NCBI GenBank assembly: GCA_947561395.2
Contig: OX387184.1
Location: 32,912,766-32,976,765 of the forward strand
DNA length: 64,000 nt
Source of the DNA: Buxus sempervirens
Lineage: Eukaryota; Streptophyta; Magnoliopsida; Buxales; Buxaceae
Reading direction: 5' to 3'
The translations under genes and the position numbers were made by a program. The first letter of the stretch is position 1. The number at the start of each line of letters is the position of its first letter. This document shows, in pieces, positions 33,840 to 44,936 of the stretch. The notes under the pieces are model-generated. The model made no database searches and was not told the origin of the DNA. It saw only the letters and a list, made by a program, of their open reading frames with translations.

Positions 33840-35100
33840 AAATGTCTAAAATTCAGAGGCTTTTAGACGGCCCAAAAAGATTGATGTTTCAAATTCAGAG
33901 GCTTTCAAATGGCCCAAAAAGATTGTGTCTAAAATTCAGAGGCTTTTAGACGGCCCAAAGAGATGGATGTTTGAAATTCAGAGGCTTTCAAATGGCCCAA
34001 AAAGATTGTGTCTAAAATTCAGAGGCTTTTAGACGTCCCAAAAGGATATGTGTCTATAATTCAAAGGCTTATAGACAGCCCAAAGAAAAGATTTGTCTAA
34101 AATTCAGAGGCTTTTAGACGGCCCAAAGAAATGATTTGTCTAAAATTTAGAGGCTTTTAGACGGCCCAAAAAGGTTGTGTCTAAAATTCAGAGGCTTTTA
34201 GACTGCCCATAGAAATTTGTCTATAATTCAGAGGCTTATAGACGGCCCAAAGAAATGATTTGTCTAAAATTCAGAGGCTTTTAGACAGCCCAATGGATAT
34301 TTTTGACAAAGGTCTGAAATTCAAAGGCTTTCAGAGGCCCAATGTTTTTTTTTTTTTTTTTTTTGAAAAAGGTTTGAAATTCAAAGGCTTTTAGAGGCCC
34401 AATGGTAAAATCTGAAATTCAAAGGCTTTCAGAGGCCCGATGGTAAAGTCTGAAATTCAAAGGCTTTCAGAGGCCCAAGGGTATTTTTGAAAAAGGTCTG
34501 AAATTCAAAGGCTTTTAGAGGCCCAAGGGATATTTTTGAAAAATGTATGAAATTCAAAGGCTTTTAGAGGCCCAGGGGTAAAGTCTGAAATTCAAAGGCT
34601 TTCAGAGGCCCTGAGGTAAAGTCTGAAATTCAAAGGGTTTCAGAGGCCCAGAGGTAAAGTCTGAAATTCAAAGGCTTTCGGAGGCCCAAGGATTTTTTTG
34701 AAAAAAAAGTCTGAAATTCAAAGGCTTTCATAGGCCCAAAGGTAAAATCTGAAATTTAAAGGCTTTCAGAGGCCCAGGGATATTTTTGAAAAAGATTTGA
34801 AATTCGAAGGCTTTCAGAGGCCCAGGGATTTTTTTGAAAAAAGTCTGAAATTCAAAGGCTTTCAAAGGCCCAAAGAAAAAGATCTGAAATTCAAAGGCTT
34901 TCAGAGGCCCAAGGGAATTTTGAAAAAGGTTTGAAATTCAAAGGCTTTCAGAGGCCCAATGGTGAAGTCTGAAATTCAAAGGCTTTTAGGGGCCCAGGGA
35001 TTTTTTTGGAAAAAAGTCTGAAATTCAAAGGCTTTCAGAGGCCCTAGGATTTTTGGAAAAAAGTCTGAAATTCAAAGGCTTTCAGAGGCCTAGGTATTTT
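33840..35100 (-). repeat. Leader minisatellite of element B (covarying hairpin units)
   Basis: About 30 units on the - strand of the same kind as in A. Two sub-types: 33840-34290 has stems GTCTAAAA/TTTTAGAC, GTCTATAA/TTATAGAC (34052-34076 and 34219-34243) and TTTGAAA/TTTCAAA (33970-33992); 34310-35095 has mostly TCTGAAA/TTTCAGA. The 9-base loop (GCCTTTGAA or GCCTCTGAA) is almost constant while the stems change in pairs. The spacer often carries a T- or A-run. Confidence 0.92.
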
Positions 35101-35250
35101 TTTTTTCAAGAAATTTTGTTTCACATTTTTATTTTATTTTGTTTTTTTTTTTGAAACATTTTATTCAAACTCATCTCCCTTTATCATCACTCAAAGGTTA
35201 AAGAAACAAGATTTGGTGGGAAAAACCCATTAAAATTGAATTTCCCGCGA

Positions 35251-35405
35251 AAACCGTATACACAATACAATTTGGCCTTGCCCGTACTTAAAATGCGGGC
35301 AAGGGTGCCCGTAATTAAAATGCGGGCAAGGGTGCTCATACTTAAATTGTGGGCAAAGGTGCCCGCATTTAAATTGCGGGCAAGGCTTGCCCGTATAGTA
35401 AATAC
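35251..35405. repeat. GCCCG/CGGGC block (copy 4, leader of B)
   Basis: Units of about 28 bp with arms TTGCCCG and CGGGCAAGG around AATTTAAAT-type spacers; the best-ordered of the four blocks. Confidence 0.82.
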
Positions 35406-36395
35406 GGTTTTTGGAGTTTTATTTCATTTTTTTTCCATTTTTTACATGGTTTGATCACCTTGATTGCTCATTCAAACATACGATTCACCCTTGCAAGGCT
35501 ACTAAACTGTCCCACAGTGGACTTTGATCCTATTTACATGAATGCCTCATGAGGGCACATCCTCCCTCCAAAATTGACACCATATTCAGGGATTCTGTAC
35601 CTTTGGTTGCCTCTTGTATAAACATTGGGTAGGATTAATTCTGAACAGAGTTAAAAACTCTTCCTATGGGCTACACCAATTTTAGGATACATGCCTATTT
35701 GGGACCAACAGATGGACACCATGTTCAAAATTTAAGGCTACCTTGTTACCTTGTTTACCTTCAATATGGCATTCGCATTATGCCTTGGCTTGATAACCAT
35801 GCAAACGGCCTTCCCTCAATTACAAACCCATATCCCCACGTAATTGTGTACTTTAGCCAAAAACGTGTATCTCCACCTTCAAGCGTAGGGGTTTTGGGTC
35901 TTGGCTTAATGGCAACTTAGAACTCAAGCCTAGTGATGACCAAAATCGAATCACAGATCCACATTGTCATCACATCATTAGCCCAAAGTTCTAAGGTGAA
36001 TGTTTTCACTTTCGCTTTCCGAAGTATCGACCTCGTTGCCCCAAGCTACACATATTCGGGTTCAACTTCCTATAGGTTATGGGTAGGCTGTGTAAAAAAA
36101 TAAAATGTGTACAATGAATATGTAAAATTTGGGTACATTCACAACGTCCCAGCCCCTTTGCCACTCTTTTTCGCAACCATGCATTATACAAACCAAGGCA
36201 TAATAAGAAGCATAATTGAAGCAAATAAACATAAGTAAACAAGCAACCCTATAGCACCTAAACATGCTCACAAAAATTACCCAAATCATACAAACATATG
36301 CTCATGTTATACAACCCAAAATATATCATGGAGAACATGCTGGAAATTAAAACATGCTATTATTAAAATATAGCAAGAAATAAGCATGGTTTAAC
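35406..36395 (-). other. Leader of element B, no gene seen
   Basis: AT-rich sequence without convincing coding potential, lying between the repeats and E1. Short open frames such as 35666-35920 show no family motif. The part 35406-35470 matches positions 1-60 in element A, showing both leaders are alike. Confidence 0.55.
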
Positions 36396-36400
36396 GAAAC

Positions 36401-37974
36401 TGATAAGTCATGAAAATACCACATTATAGCTCATTTAATTCATGACTTATCTGGTTTTATTTCATATTTAATTCCCAATTTTACTTAGAAATTGTCAAAG
36501 TCTTTCATCTTTGCATTTTATTTTCATTGTCTAAATTTTGCCTAATTTGTTGATGTGGAGATACTCTTGGTGATTATAGAAGTCACGGTTCAAACGGCAT
36601 AACAATCGGAGTCAAATTGTAGAAGATATGAGCAACGTTCGCTTGTCGTTCGAACGTTGGTGATCTACAGAGAAACCCGAGAGCAACGTTCACTGAACGT
36701 TCGCTTGTCGTTCGAATGTTGGTGATCTACAGAGAAACCCGAGAGCAGCGTGAGCTGAACGTTCGCTTGTCGTTCGAACGTTGGTGAAAAATAGAGAAAT
36801 TATGAGCAGTGTTCGCTGACCGTTCGATGAACGTTCGAACAAGAGAAGAGGAAACAACTTTTTAACTTGAGCGTTCGACCCACGTTCGATGAACGTTCGA
36901 ACGATCAAGTAGTAAAACCTGTTATGAAATTCCGAACTTTGCAGATTTGTTTCCTTTTTCTTGGGGATCTTCTTCTAGTTTTTAGGAGGACTTTAAGGGG
37001 TTTCTAATTAAGAAGATTAGGTCGTTTTTGGACTTCTAAGTCGTGGATATACAAGGAAAGGAAGTTCTCTCTTCCTTAGGAGTTTTGGAAGGAAAATTCC
37101 TATTTTCTCTTCAAGGGATTTTTGGGCAAGCTTTGAGATTTCTATAAAGAAAGAGCTGGAACGTGAAGAGAGGAGGATGATGCTGGGAACGTGAGAAGGA
37201 ACCAGGAACGTGGGAGAGATCAAAGCTTGGATCTCATTAGTTTATTTCTTCTCTTTTTAATATACTCTGTTTTTTATGGTTGTTCTTAGTTCAATCATGA
37301 ACTAATTTCTCTTTCTAAGGCTTTGATGTAATCTAAGCATGATGTTTTAATTCTGAATAATATTGCTACAGGATTTATGATTCATTTTTTGAGTATTTTA
37401 TTATTGTGCTTAACCCAATTGAGTATTTGATCACCATTCAATTGTATTGAGACCGAGAGGAGATATACAATTTTAGTTCCTGTGATAAAATATCATATTC
37501 TACATGTTGATAGAGATATTGGCATGGTTTATGTAGCTTTGTGTTTTTGTATATGAAAATCTACAAATCTTAATGTGCCTTTTTGCCTTTAAATTCACAT
37601 AAGATATCTTGAATTATCGTGGGGAGGTAAGTTCGTTGGTGCTCGAGAGAGACCATTGGATAGAATAGGGATTTTCGCTTTCAAAGTGGATTATAAAATT
37701 CAGTAGCATGTGTATTCAAGAGTTAATTCAAATTTGTTTATGATGAAATCAAATGCCTTAGTATTTTAAATCCCTTATTGAATCTTACTCTTATATTTTC
37801 TTAGTTAATAATTTTAAGTGCTAGATAAAAACCCATCTCACTATTTGATTTTCCAAATAGAATTTAGGATAGTAATTTCTGTATTTAGTAGCTATAATTC
37901 CCTGTGGGTTCGACACTCTATTTCATCACTTTATTACTTGTTACGAATTCGTGCACTTGCAAAAAAGTACATCA
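36401..37974 (+). mobile_element. E1: solo LTR of family E in B's leader
   Basis: Starts TGATAAGTCATGAAAATACC, ends AAAAAAGTACATCA, flanked by a perfect GAAAC duplication (36396-36400 and 37975-37979). Length 1574 bp. Near its end CCCTGTGGGTTCGACACTC resembles the R/U5 end of many plant gypsy LTRs, giving the + orientation. The first 65 bp form a loose inverted repeat (ATAAGTCATGAA ... TTCATGACTTAT). No PBS, polypurine tract or coding is present. E2 is nearly identical outside its insertion. Confidence 0.88.
36625..36910. repeat. CGTTCGAACG-rich tandem repeat in E1
   Basis: Units of about 63 bp (ACGTTCGCTTGTCGTTCGAA, then CGTTGGTGATCTACAGAGAA and ACCCGAGAGCA) repeat about 3 times, followed by degenerate CGTTCGA words. 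E2 has the same array at 55285-55570. Confidence 0.85.
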
Positions 37975-37979
37975 GAAAC

Positions 37980-38217
37980 GAACCCCCCTACGCATGTTTC
38001 TAGAAACAATTCTATAAATCAGAATTAAGCATGTTTCTACCCCCATGAACTTTTAAGCAATAATTCAGATTTAAAACATACCAAACATGCTTAAGAACAC
38101 AAAATAGCAAGCAAAACAAAAAACATCAAAAACATGAACAAATACACCAAAAGGTTGAAATCCACAGGTCCCCAGCTGAGTCGCCAGTTGTGAGACATGG
38201 AAAATCAATTCAATGAC
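37980..38217 (-). other. Primer binding site and LTR end of element B
   Basis: The - strand at 38186-38168 reads TGGCGACTCAGCTGGGGAC, two bases after the LTR end TCTCACA (38189). This is the PBS type of Ogre/Tat elements, which are reported to use tRNA-Arg; the tRNA match was not tested here. Only 29 bp of the 5' LTR (38189-38217) remain before the D insertion. Confidence 0.75.
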
Positions 38218-41200
38218 TATGCGCGCGTTGGAAACGCGGCATGGGAAAGTTCGGAGTCGCCACCGCCTGATGGGGTTCAAGCGGACACCTGGGTGCCTAA
38301 GTTAGTCTATTAAGGGCTTTGATCTGCGGCTTGAGATTCTAAGTAGGGTCTCGGTTGTGGTCTGGGGAAGTCCATAGACACCCCAGTCCACCCCGTCGGG
38401 TGACGGGTCCTGTGGGTTCCTTGATTTGAGTCAGCTTGCTTGGGTTCTCACCCAATTCCTAATCCGACATGCAACTTGGTTAAGTCTGGCGGGACCACCT
38501 GAGGGGTGTGGGTCCCTTTAATTGTTTTTATCTTGATTAATTTAGTACTCTGAGCTTGATTGGGTGGGCCCCATTGGAAGGCCCACGGTTTCCTTGGTGG
38601 ACTTGGGTAAGCCCACATGTCCCATGTGGGTCTCTGTCTAAGCCTAAGAGGCACTTTGGGTTTAGGTTTAATGAATTGATTTTATTTTAAGTTTTAATTT
38701 AAAGATTTAAGTGGCTTTCATGCAAAAAATGGGTTGGCATTGGTTTGCGGGCCCCTGGATGGGCCCCCATGTTGGTTGCCAAAAAATGTTTTAATTTATC
38801 TTTATTTATCTTTGCAAAAGTGCACTGGATATTGGGCTTGGGGCCCGTGGTCCAGTTTTGGGCTTAAAAGCCCAGCTCTTTGAAGTCTAGGGTTGCACCC
38901 TAACTTGGTTAATTAGCGGGCTTTGGCGGGCCCGATAGGTCCTAGCCCGTGCTCTCGGCCAAACCATGCAATTCACATCATTCCGTACATCAAGGTTCGG
39001 GTGGGCCGCATTGGGTTTGGCCCGCCCGGTTCGATTAGTTAATTTTACTTAACCTGCTTGGGTGGCATGCTTTAGGGTTTATCGGGCTTGGTGGGCCCCA
39101 TTGGACGGCCCACTAATTGTTCCGAGTTGGACCGGTGGTCCATGTACCATGTTGGGTTTCCGGGTGACCTGGGAACCCTATAGGTTCACTTGGTTCAGTG
39201 TAAACATCATTCAAATTCAACAAGGATCAAAGAATATGCAAAAATGGCATTTCTGCCATGTAGCCGACATTACTTGTCGGCTACACGCAAGTCCTAGGTG
39301 ATCCGACCTGAGTTGTCGGATCACCTCAAAATTGCCTTTTTCGGGCCTTTGCGATTGGAGTAGCTCTTGTGGGCTTCCTGGAGGTTTCTACAAGTCATGT
39401 GGGCCCCTGAGAGGGCCCACATTGGTTCAGGTCATGGGGTGGCATCCCATTTGATCCCTTTTGGGATTTCTCCACATGATCAAGAGGACAAGGGGGAAGG
39501 CATGGTGCTGCTGCCCCTCCTCAATTCCCTTAGGTCCCATAACAATAGCAAAAGAAGGCCATGGCACCCCAAATGTGGCGACCCTTCATCATCAATCCAC
39601 GCATGACCCAAGGTCAATAACAAAACATGTCAAGACGTGCAAGCTTCTCACAAGATAATGCCTACCATAGAGCATGGAATAACAATCAACAAACAGAAAA
39701 AATGCAAACCAGATCTCAGCATGTACATGGAGGTAGGCAATGCGTGGAGGTTGAACTTGAGGGGTTGCATTCACACACAGGCTTGGGGATCACCCTAGGG
39801 ATGCTGGGGTATTGGCATACATGCTGGGACAGCAAGTTTAAGGTGGTTTTGGGGATTTCAAAGTGGTTAAAACAGTGGGTAGTAGGGGGCTGGGGGAGCA
39901 TGCTTATATACATGTAAAAAAAACCATATGCTACATGAAAAGAAAACAAAAGGGGCTGCTGTAGACAAAGGGGACAGCTTTGAGACCAAGTTTTGGGTGG
40001 GGTTTGGTGTGCTACCGAGGATAAAAGGTGCTGCTGCTGCCTCCAGCAGCAGCTTATTTAAACCATGACAGTGGCTAAAGGGGTGATGGGCTCATACCAA
40101 AGGCCATAATCGGCCAGGCCTGCTATGAAAATACACATGAAAGCAAATAAACAAACACTCCACAAAACAAGGAGAAAAGGAACCTGTTGTTCCTCAGAAA
40201 AAACCAGCATGTCATGATAGGGATCATGGGGGTAAAGGGATCATGCTTGCGGCAAGTTAAAGGGCTGGGGAGCATGCTAATGCACATGCAAAATCATAGT
40301 AGTTGGGCAGGCAAAACAGAAACATGGGGGGAGGTTAAACCTGCTGGTGGCTGTAGCAAATAGACAAAGTTTGTTGCTGTCCCCCAGCAGCAACTCCCAT
40401 GGTCATGGCAAAGGGTATCGTGGGGCAAAAGGGGATGCATATGTAACTTAATGGACTACATAAATACTCGTGCTAATAAGCGAACATCCTGTAAATATAA
40501 AGGAACAGCAACATAAAAACTTAGCACGCAAACGGGGGTATGCGCACACATGCCTATATGCAAGATGGTCGACCACATGAGCAGGTCCTACATGCCTTAA
40601 TTAAACCATGGAAAAGGATGCTGTGGGTAATGGGCACAGCTACTATGGTGGGGGTCGAAAGCATGCTAAGGGTGAGTGGGATCATGCCAATGACTTCAAA
40701 CAACAAGGAATGTTATGCACACACCCAAGGGGAATGAACCAAAAACCTGCTGTGATGATAAACAAGGGAGGAAAACAGCAGCCATACATGAGGATTTTAA
40801 ACATGCTCAAAGGGGTGAAAAACACACCGAGCTTGGGGAGGAGCAGCCTTCATGCGAGGTTCTAATGGGTTGGTTTTAGGGGCCTAGGCTGGTGAACAAA
40901 CCAGCTAGGAACAGCAACTGTTGCAGGGGTTTAGACATGTAGAGATCAGCAAACATAAAGGGAGAGGGGATCATTCTTTCCCAACAAGAAGCATCAAGCT
41001 GGAGGGCATGCACTGTTGGGGTATGATAACAATTCAAACAGCAATCAGGGCACGCCAAAAAGAATAACAAAACAGCAACACACGTGAGCCATGCTCATGC
41101 TAAAGAAATAGAAACAGCCTCACATGCATTTCCCCCATGTCTTCTAGCAACATCTCGACCCAAACCACATGCTTAACCCCGGGACATATAGAGAAGGGAA

Positions 41201-42667
41201 GAAGAAGGGGGGGCTTACATGGGGGTACATTAGAACATAAGCTAACGGGGAGCATGCCCCCTCCTTTAATGGAATGAACCACTACCAAGAGCACAAAAGA
41301 AAATACAGGAACTTACCATGACCAAATGATGCATGGAAACTCTCTCTTCCTCACCCTTGAACCAAGCGTGAGGTCTCTCTTACCTTTAGAGACCTCCATA
41401 TGGTAGAATGGAGAAGAAACACATGCCAAAACTCTAAGGAAATAGGTTCAGGCTAGGGGAGAAAGCAAGCTTAGTAGAATCTAAAAAAGAACCTCATTTT
41501 AATATATGTTAAGCCAAAGGTAACCAGGAGCCTCACCTGGTGGTTCTTGAGCTCTGGAGCAAGGTGGAGACACCTCCTTGAGGAGACAAATGGCGCTGGA
41601 GTTTCCCTCCACGGCAGCAACAGCAAGTGTTCTTCTTCTTGTTGGAGTGGGAGACCAAAGAAAAGGATGAAGAACAAAGGATTAAATGGTATGGAGGGGG
41701 GTAGGGGATGGGTGTGGAAGCAAATGAGGTTGGAGAGAAGGGCAATCGGATGGGGACAAGTGGTGGAAGAAGGCCAAAGAGAAGCAAAAGGAGCCAACCC
41801 CCAAAATGAGCTTGTTGGTGGCTTTTTATAGAGAAAAAAATGTATCCGACCATATAGGTCGGATACACTATCTCCTTAGTGTATCTGACCTATATGGTCA
41901 GATACACTAGGTTCCCTTTGTATCCGATATTAAATATCGGATACAAAACATAATAATTTGAAAAATTAATGCCGCTGCGAATTTGTCGAGGAATCGGCGT
42001 GAATCTCGCGGGCTAATCTCCTTGTATCCGATGAATAGTGTTGGTTATACACTAAGGTATGTGTATTCGACATATTTTGTCGGATACAAATCGAAAAATT
42101 ACGGATTTGCGCCTAGATATTCGCAGATTCATCCGATACTCTTAGATATTCACAGATTTGGTCCCTGCGAAATTTTGCTTTAAACCCAGGGATATTTTGC
42201 ATGCTTGGATATTTACGGATTGCCTCTCGAGATATTTTCTCGCACCACTCGCCACGTGTGCGGCTTTTTGCCACGTGTGCAACTTTCTGGGTTTTGCTGC
42301 TCGGAAACTTCGACAGCTCATATCTCCCTCATCCGGGCTCCGATTTGAGCAAACTCAGTTGCGTTAGAACCGTATCGGAGCCCTATATCCAATGACATAG
42401 AGCTAAGCACCTGGCTCGGGTTTCAAAAAACGTCAACTTTCGGCTCTCCCTCAAGTTTGACCGGCCCACAGAACCTTCATCCGGACTCCGATTCGAGCAA
42501 ACTCAGTTGCGTTGGACTCGTGTCGGGATTCTCTATCCATGGAGATAAAACAAGGTGGCAAATTTTCACTTGATCAAAAAGTCAATTTTCGACCCCTCAG
42601 GGTTTGACTTTTTAGCCGGGTTTTGCATTTCCGGATCTTCCGGGAGTGCAAAAATAAGGTGCTTACA
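38218..42667 (-). mobile_element. 3' LTR of element D (family C)
   Basis: On the + strand it begins TATGCGCGCGTTGG (TG changed to TA at the very end) and ends AAGGTGCTTACA, next to the polypurine tract. Length 4450 bp, close to C1 (4529 bp), with the same GTATCCGA palindromes (41841-42090) and two U3 units (42350-42600). A TATA-like box at 41821-41832 and a donor-like site CCAG|GTGAGG at 41532-41540 are on the - strand. Open frames within show no family likeness. Confidence 0.88.
41821..41832 (-). promoter_or_regulatory. TATA-like box of D's LTR
   Basis: The - strand reads CTCTATAAAAAGCC, nearly the same as in C1. A 7-bp GGTCGGA palindrome set lies just upstream. Confidence 0.6.
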
Positions 42668-42685
42668 GCTGCCCCTCTTTACTGG
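42668..42685 (-). other. Polypurine tract of element D
   Basis: The - strand reads CCAGTAAAGAGGGGCAGC immediately before the LTR start TGTAAGCACC. This shows that 38218-42667 is the 3' LTR and that the internal part lies to the right. Confidence 0.85.
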
Positions 42686-44936
42686 AGTCACCTTGTGGAT
42701 GAATGGCAAAGAGAAAAAAAAAATCTTGTTTTTGCGCTTGGCATTTCTGTCGACATAGTCGACGAGCTTAGTCCTTTGAACTTTTCTCTTGAAAAGGGAA
42801 GTGGCCAAATGAGGCGGCGTCACTTCCTGGCTTCAGAGTTCTCTTACCATTTGCTTTTCGGGTTTTTGTAGGGCAACTCTTCAGTGTTTGATTTAAGTTT
42901 GAAAGAGATTATATTGGACTTGAGCTCGCCAAACTGTTTCGGTGTTGATGCCAGACACTTTACAATATTCTTTCCTTCTTGTTTGTTCCATTAAAGCTTT
43001 TAGGTGACTTCAGATTTCTGATCCATTTTGTGTCTTTTACTTGAGGCTTGCTTGCATTTTTTTTCCTCAAGGATTTGATGGCCAAGGGTTGGTTTAGAAT
43101 GGAAAGGATGAGGAACGAAGAGAGGAAGAAAAGAGAAGGAGGTGCTGCTGCTGGTGAGGAGGTGCTTCCAGTGCTGTCTGGTGCCTCAAAGGAGCTCACA
43201 TACCTGCCCTATTCTATTTACAAAAGTGTGAAATCAAAAATTACAAAAGGGCCATCTTGCCCGATGAGATCTTCATCTTTGCTCGTCCTTCTTCATGTCT
43301 CGCCGCTTCTCTCTTCTGCAGCGTGTCTCATGGTTGGCTTTCCTTCCTTGGGTGAGGTAAAGACCTCCTAGCTTGAAGTGACTATTGCTGGGGATTATGC
43401 AGGAATCCCTGCCTCATTGCTTTTCCTTGGTCAGGCCTTGTTTTTCGACATGCGTGCTGGTTCCCTTGTGAAGGGCGCTCCGCTGGGGATAAGTGGGGAT
43501 TCCTCACTCCGTCATTCTTTCTTTGTGAGGCATTTTCCTTCTACTTGGGTGCGAGTTCTTCATGCTTGTCTGCTTTCTTGTTGTGTGCAAGAGACTCCCC
43601 TAGGGATTGATGTGAGCTTGTTTTGTCTTCTTTCTGCTCTTCTTCGTAAAGCCGGCCTCTTCAGACTGGACGAGGCTTGGGAAGTTCACACCATCAGTTA
43701 TCACTCTCTTATTGCTGGAGAGGACTCTACTGGAGATGAAAGGGTGTCGTCCTTTGTTTGCTGAAGGCCTTCCACTGGGGATTTTGGAGGGTATTATTCT
43801 CCATTTACTAAAGGAACTCCACTGGGGATTTTGGAGAAGACACTCGTTATCCCACTTTCGCTGTACCTGTGAAGGCAGGAAAAGACAACATGTTAGCCGT
43901 GGACTAGCTAGGGAATGCAAAACATCTCTCTTATTCTCGTTTTTATTCTGAGCCTTTTGCCTATCGTAGCTAGAAGAACCCTCTACCAAGGTTAAGAGAT
44001 TATCAACTCAGGTTAGTAGCCCAATGTGGAGCTCAAAATAGTTAAGCAGAACAATTATAGAGAAGACAGGTTTGTCAGTGTGTGCCTGTGTCTGCAATAT
44101 CAAAGAAATTTCCAAGGTCAGACGGGACTTGGAGTGATTGGTGTTTTCAATGGCATTGTCATCACAGGCCACTGTGAAATTTTTGACTCAGGTGCAACCT
44201 GTCAGTCTAGACCCCTCAGATTTGCTCACTCTCTCTCGTTTTATTGTCTGCCACTGTTACTGTTCTTTTTGTACTTTACTCTGCTCAATCCAGATGCGTC
44301 CAGTTCTTTCTTTTTTTTTTGGGTGACTAACCACACAACGCCCTTTTTTCGGGTTTTCGCTATGTCCAGCCTTTTCGGGAGGTTCTGAATTTCGTCATCG
44401 CTAATGAATGCAAACTCAACTGTTTGTCCTGATCATTCTTTTTGGGATCCGAGAGGTCTTAGAGATAGGACGAAACGTAGGCTTGGTCTTGGTTATGAAA
44501 GAAAGGGTAAGTGGCTCAAAAAAGGCTTATTTTATTTGGGTTTGCAAAGTGTGCTACTTTTATTGCTGGTGGGACTTACATCCTGGCTTATTTGTATCTC
44601 TATTTTTGTTGGGTAAACATTTCCCCATTTTTTTCGTTCTCTTCTTTTTCTTTTTCTTTTGCATTTTCTTCTATTTTTGAGGTTTTCCCGGGCAAGAATG
44701 CCCTGTTTCTTTCTACTTTGCCAGGAATGCCCTATTTGATGTGTAGAACACTTGCACTAGGTTGAAAGAATTTTAAGGCTCAAAATTGTCTAACTAGGTG
44801 AGAATTTAAGGTATTTGGAAGGATTTACAGTCTAAAGGAGAGTCAAAGATGGCCTCTCTTCATTTCCCAATCAGAATTATCTTAGGCGTAGTATAGTTTG
44901 ACTGTGTCTACATTTATCGGCTCAAGAAAAACTGCC
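42686..44936 (-). other. 3' untranslated part of element D
   Basis: About 2.2 kb without recognisable coding on either strand. The + strand holds several TCC(A/G)CTGGGGAT words (43387, 43479, 43771, 43818) in loosely repeated contexts. A GAGAGGTCTTAGAGATAGGA/ACGAAACGTAGGCTTGG stretch near 44450-44480 resembles B near 30335-30355 (GGGACGAAACGAAGGCTTGG), a trace of shared 3' UTR between families. Confidence 0.6.

Larger units (their letters stand above)
26179..38217 (-). mobile_element. Element B: pol-less, gag-bearing relative of A (TR-GAG-like)
   Basis: Reading on the - strand: last bases of the 5' LTR (38189-38217), PBS (38168-38186), long leader with minisatellite, gag (33692-31989), linker, 3' UTR matching A's, polypurine tract (28059-28075) and 3' LTR (28058 to about 26179). 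No protease, RT, RNase H or integrase can be found between gag and the 3' UTR, so it would depend on a relative such as A for proteins. Elements with LTRs and gag only are known in plants as TR-GAG. E1 (36401-37974) sits in its leader, and D interrupts its 5' LTR; the rest of that LTR should lie off the right edge. Confidence 0.75.
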
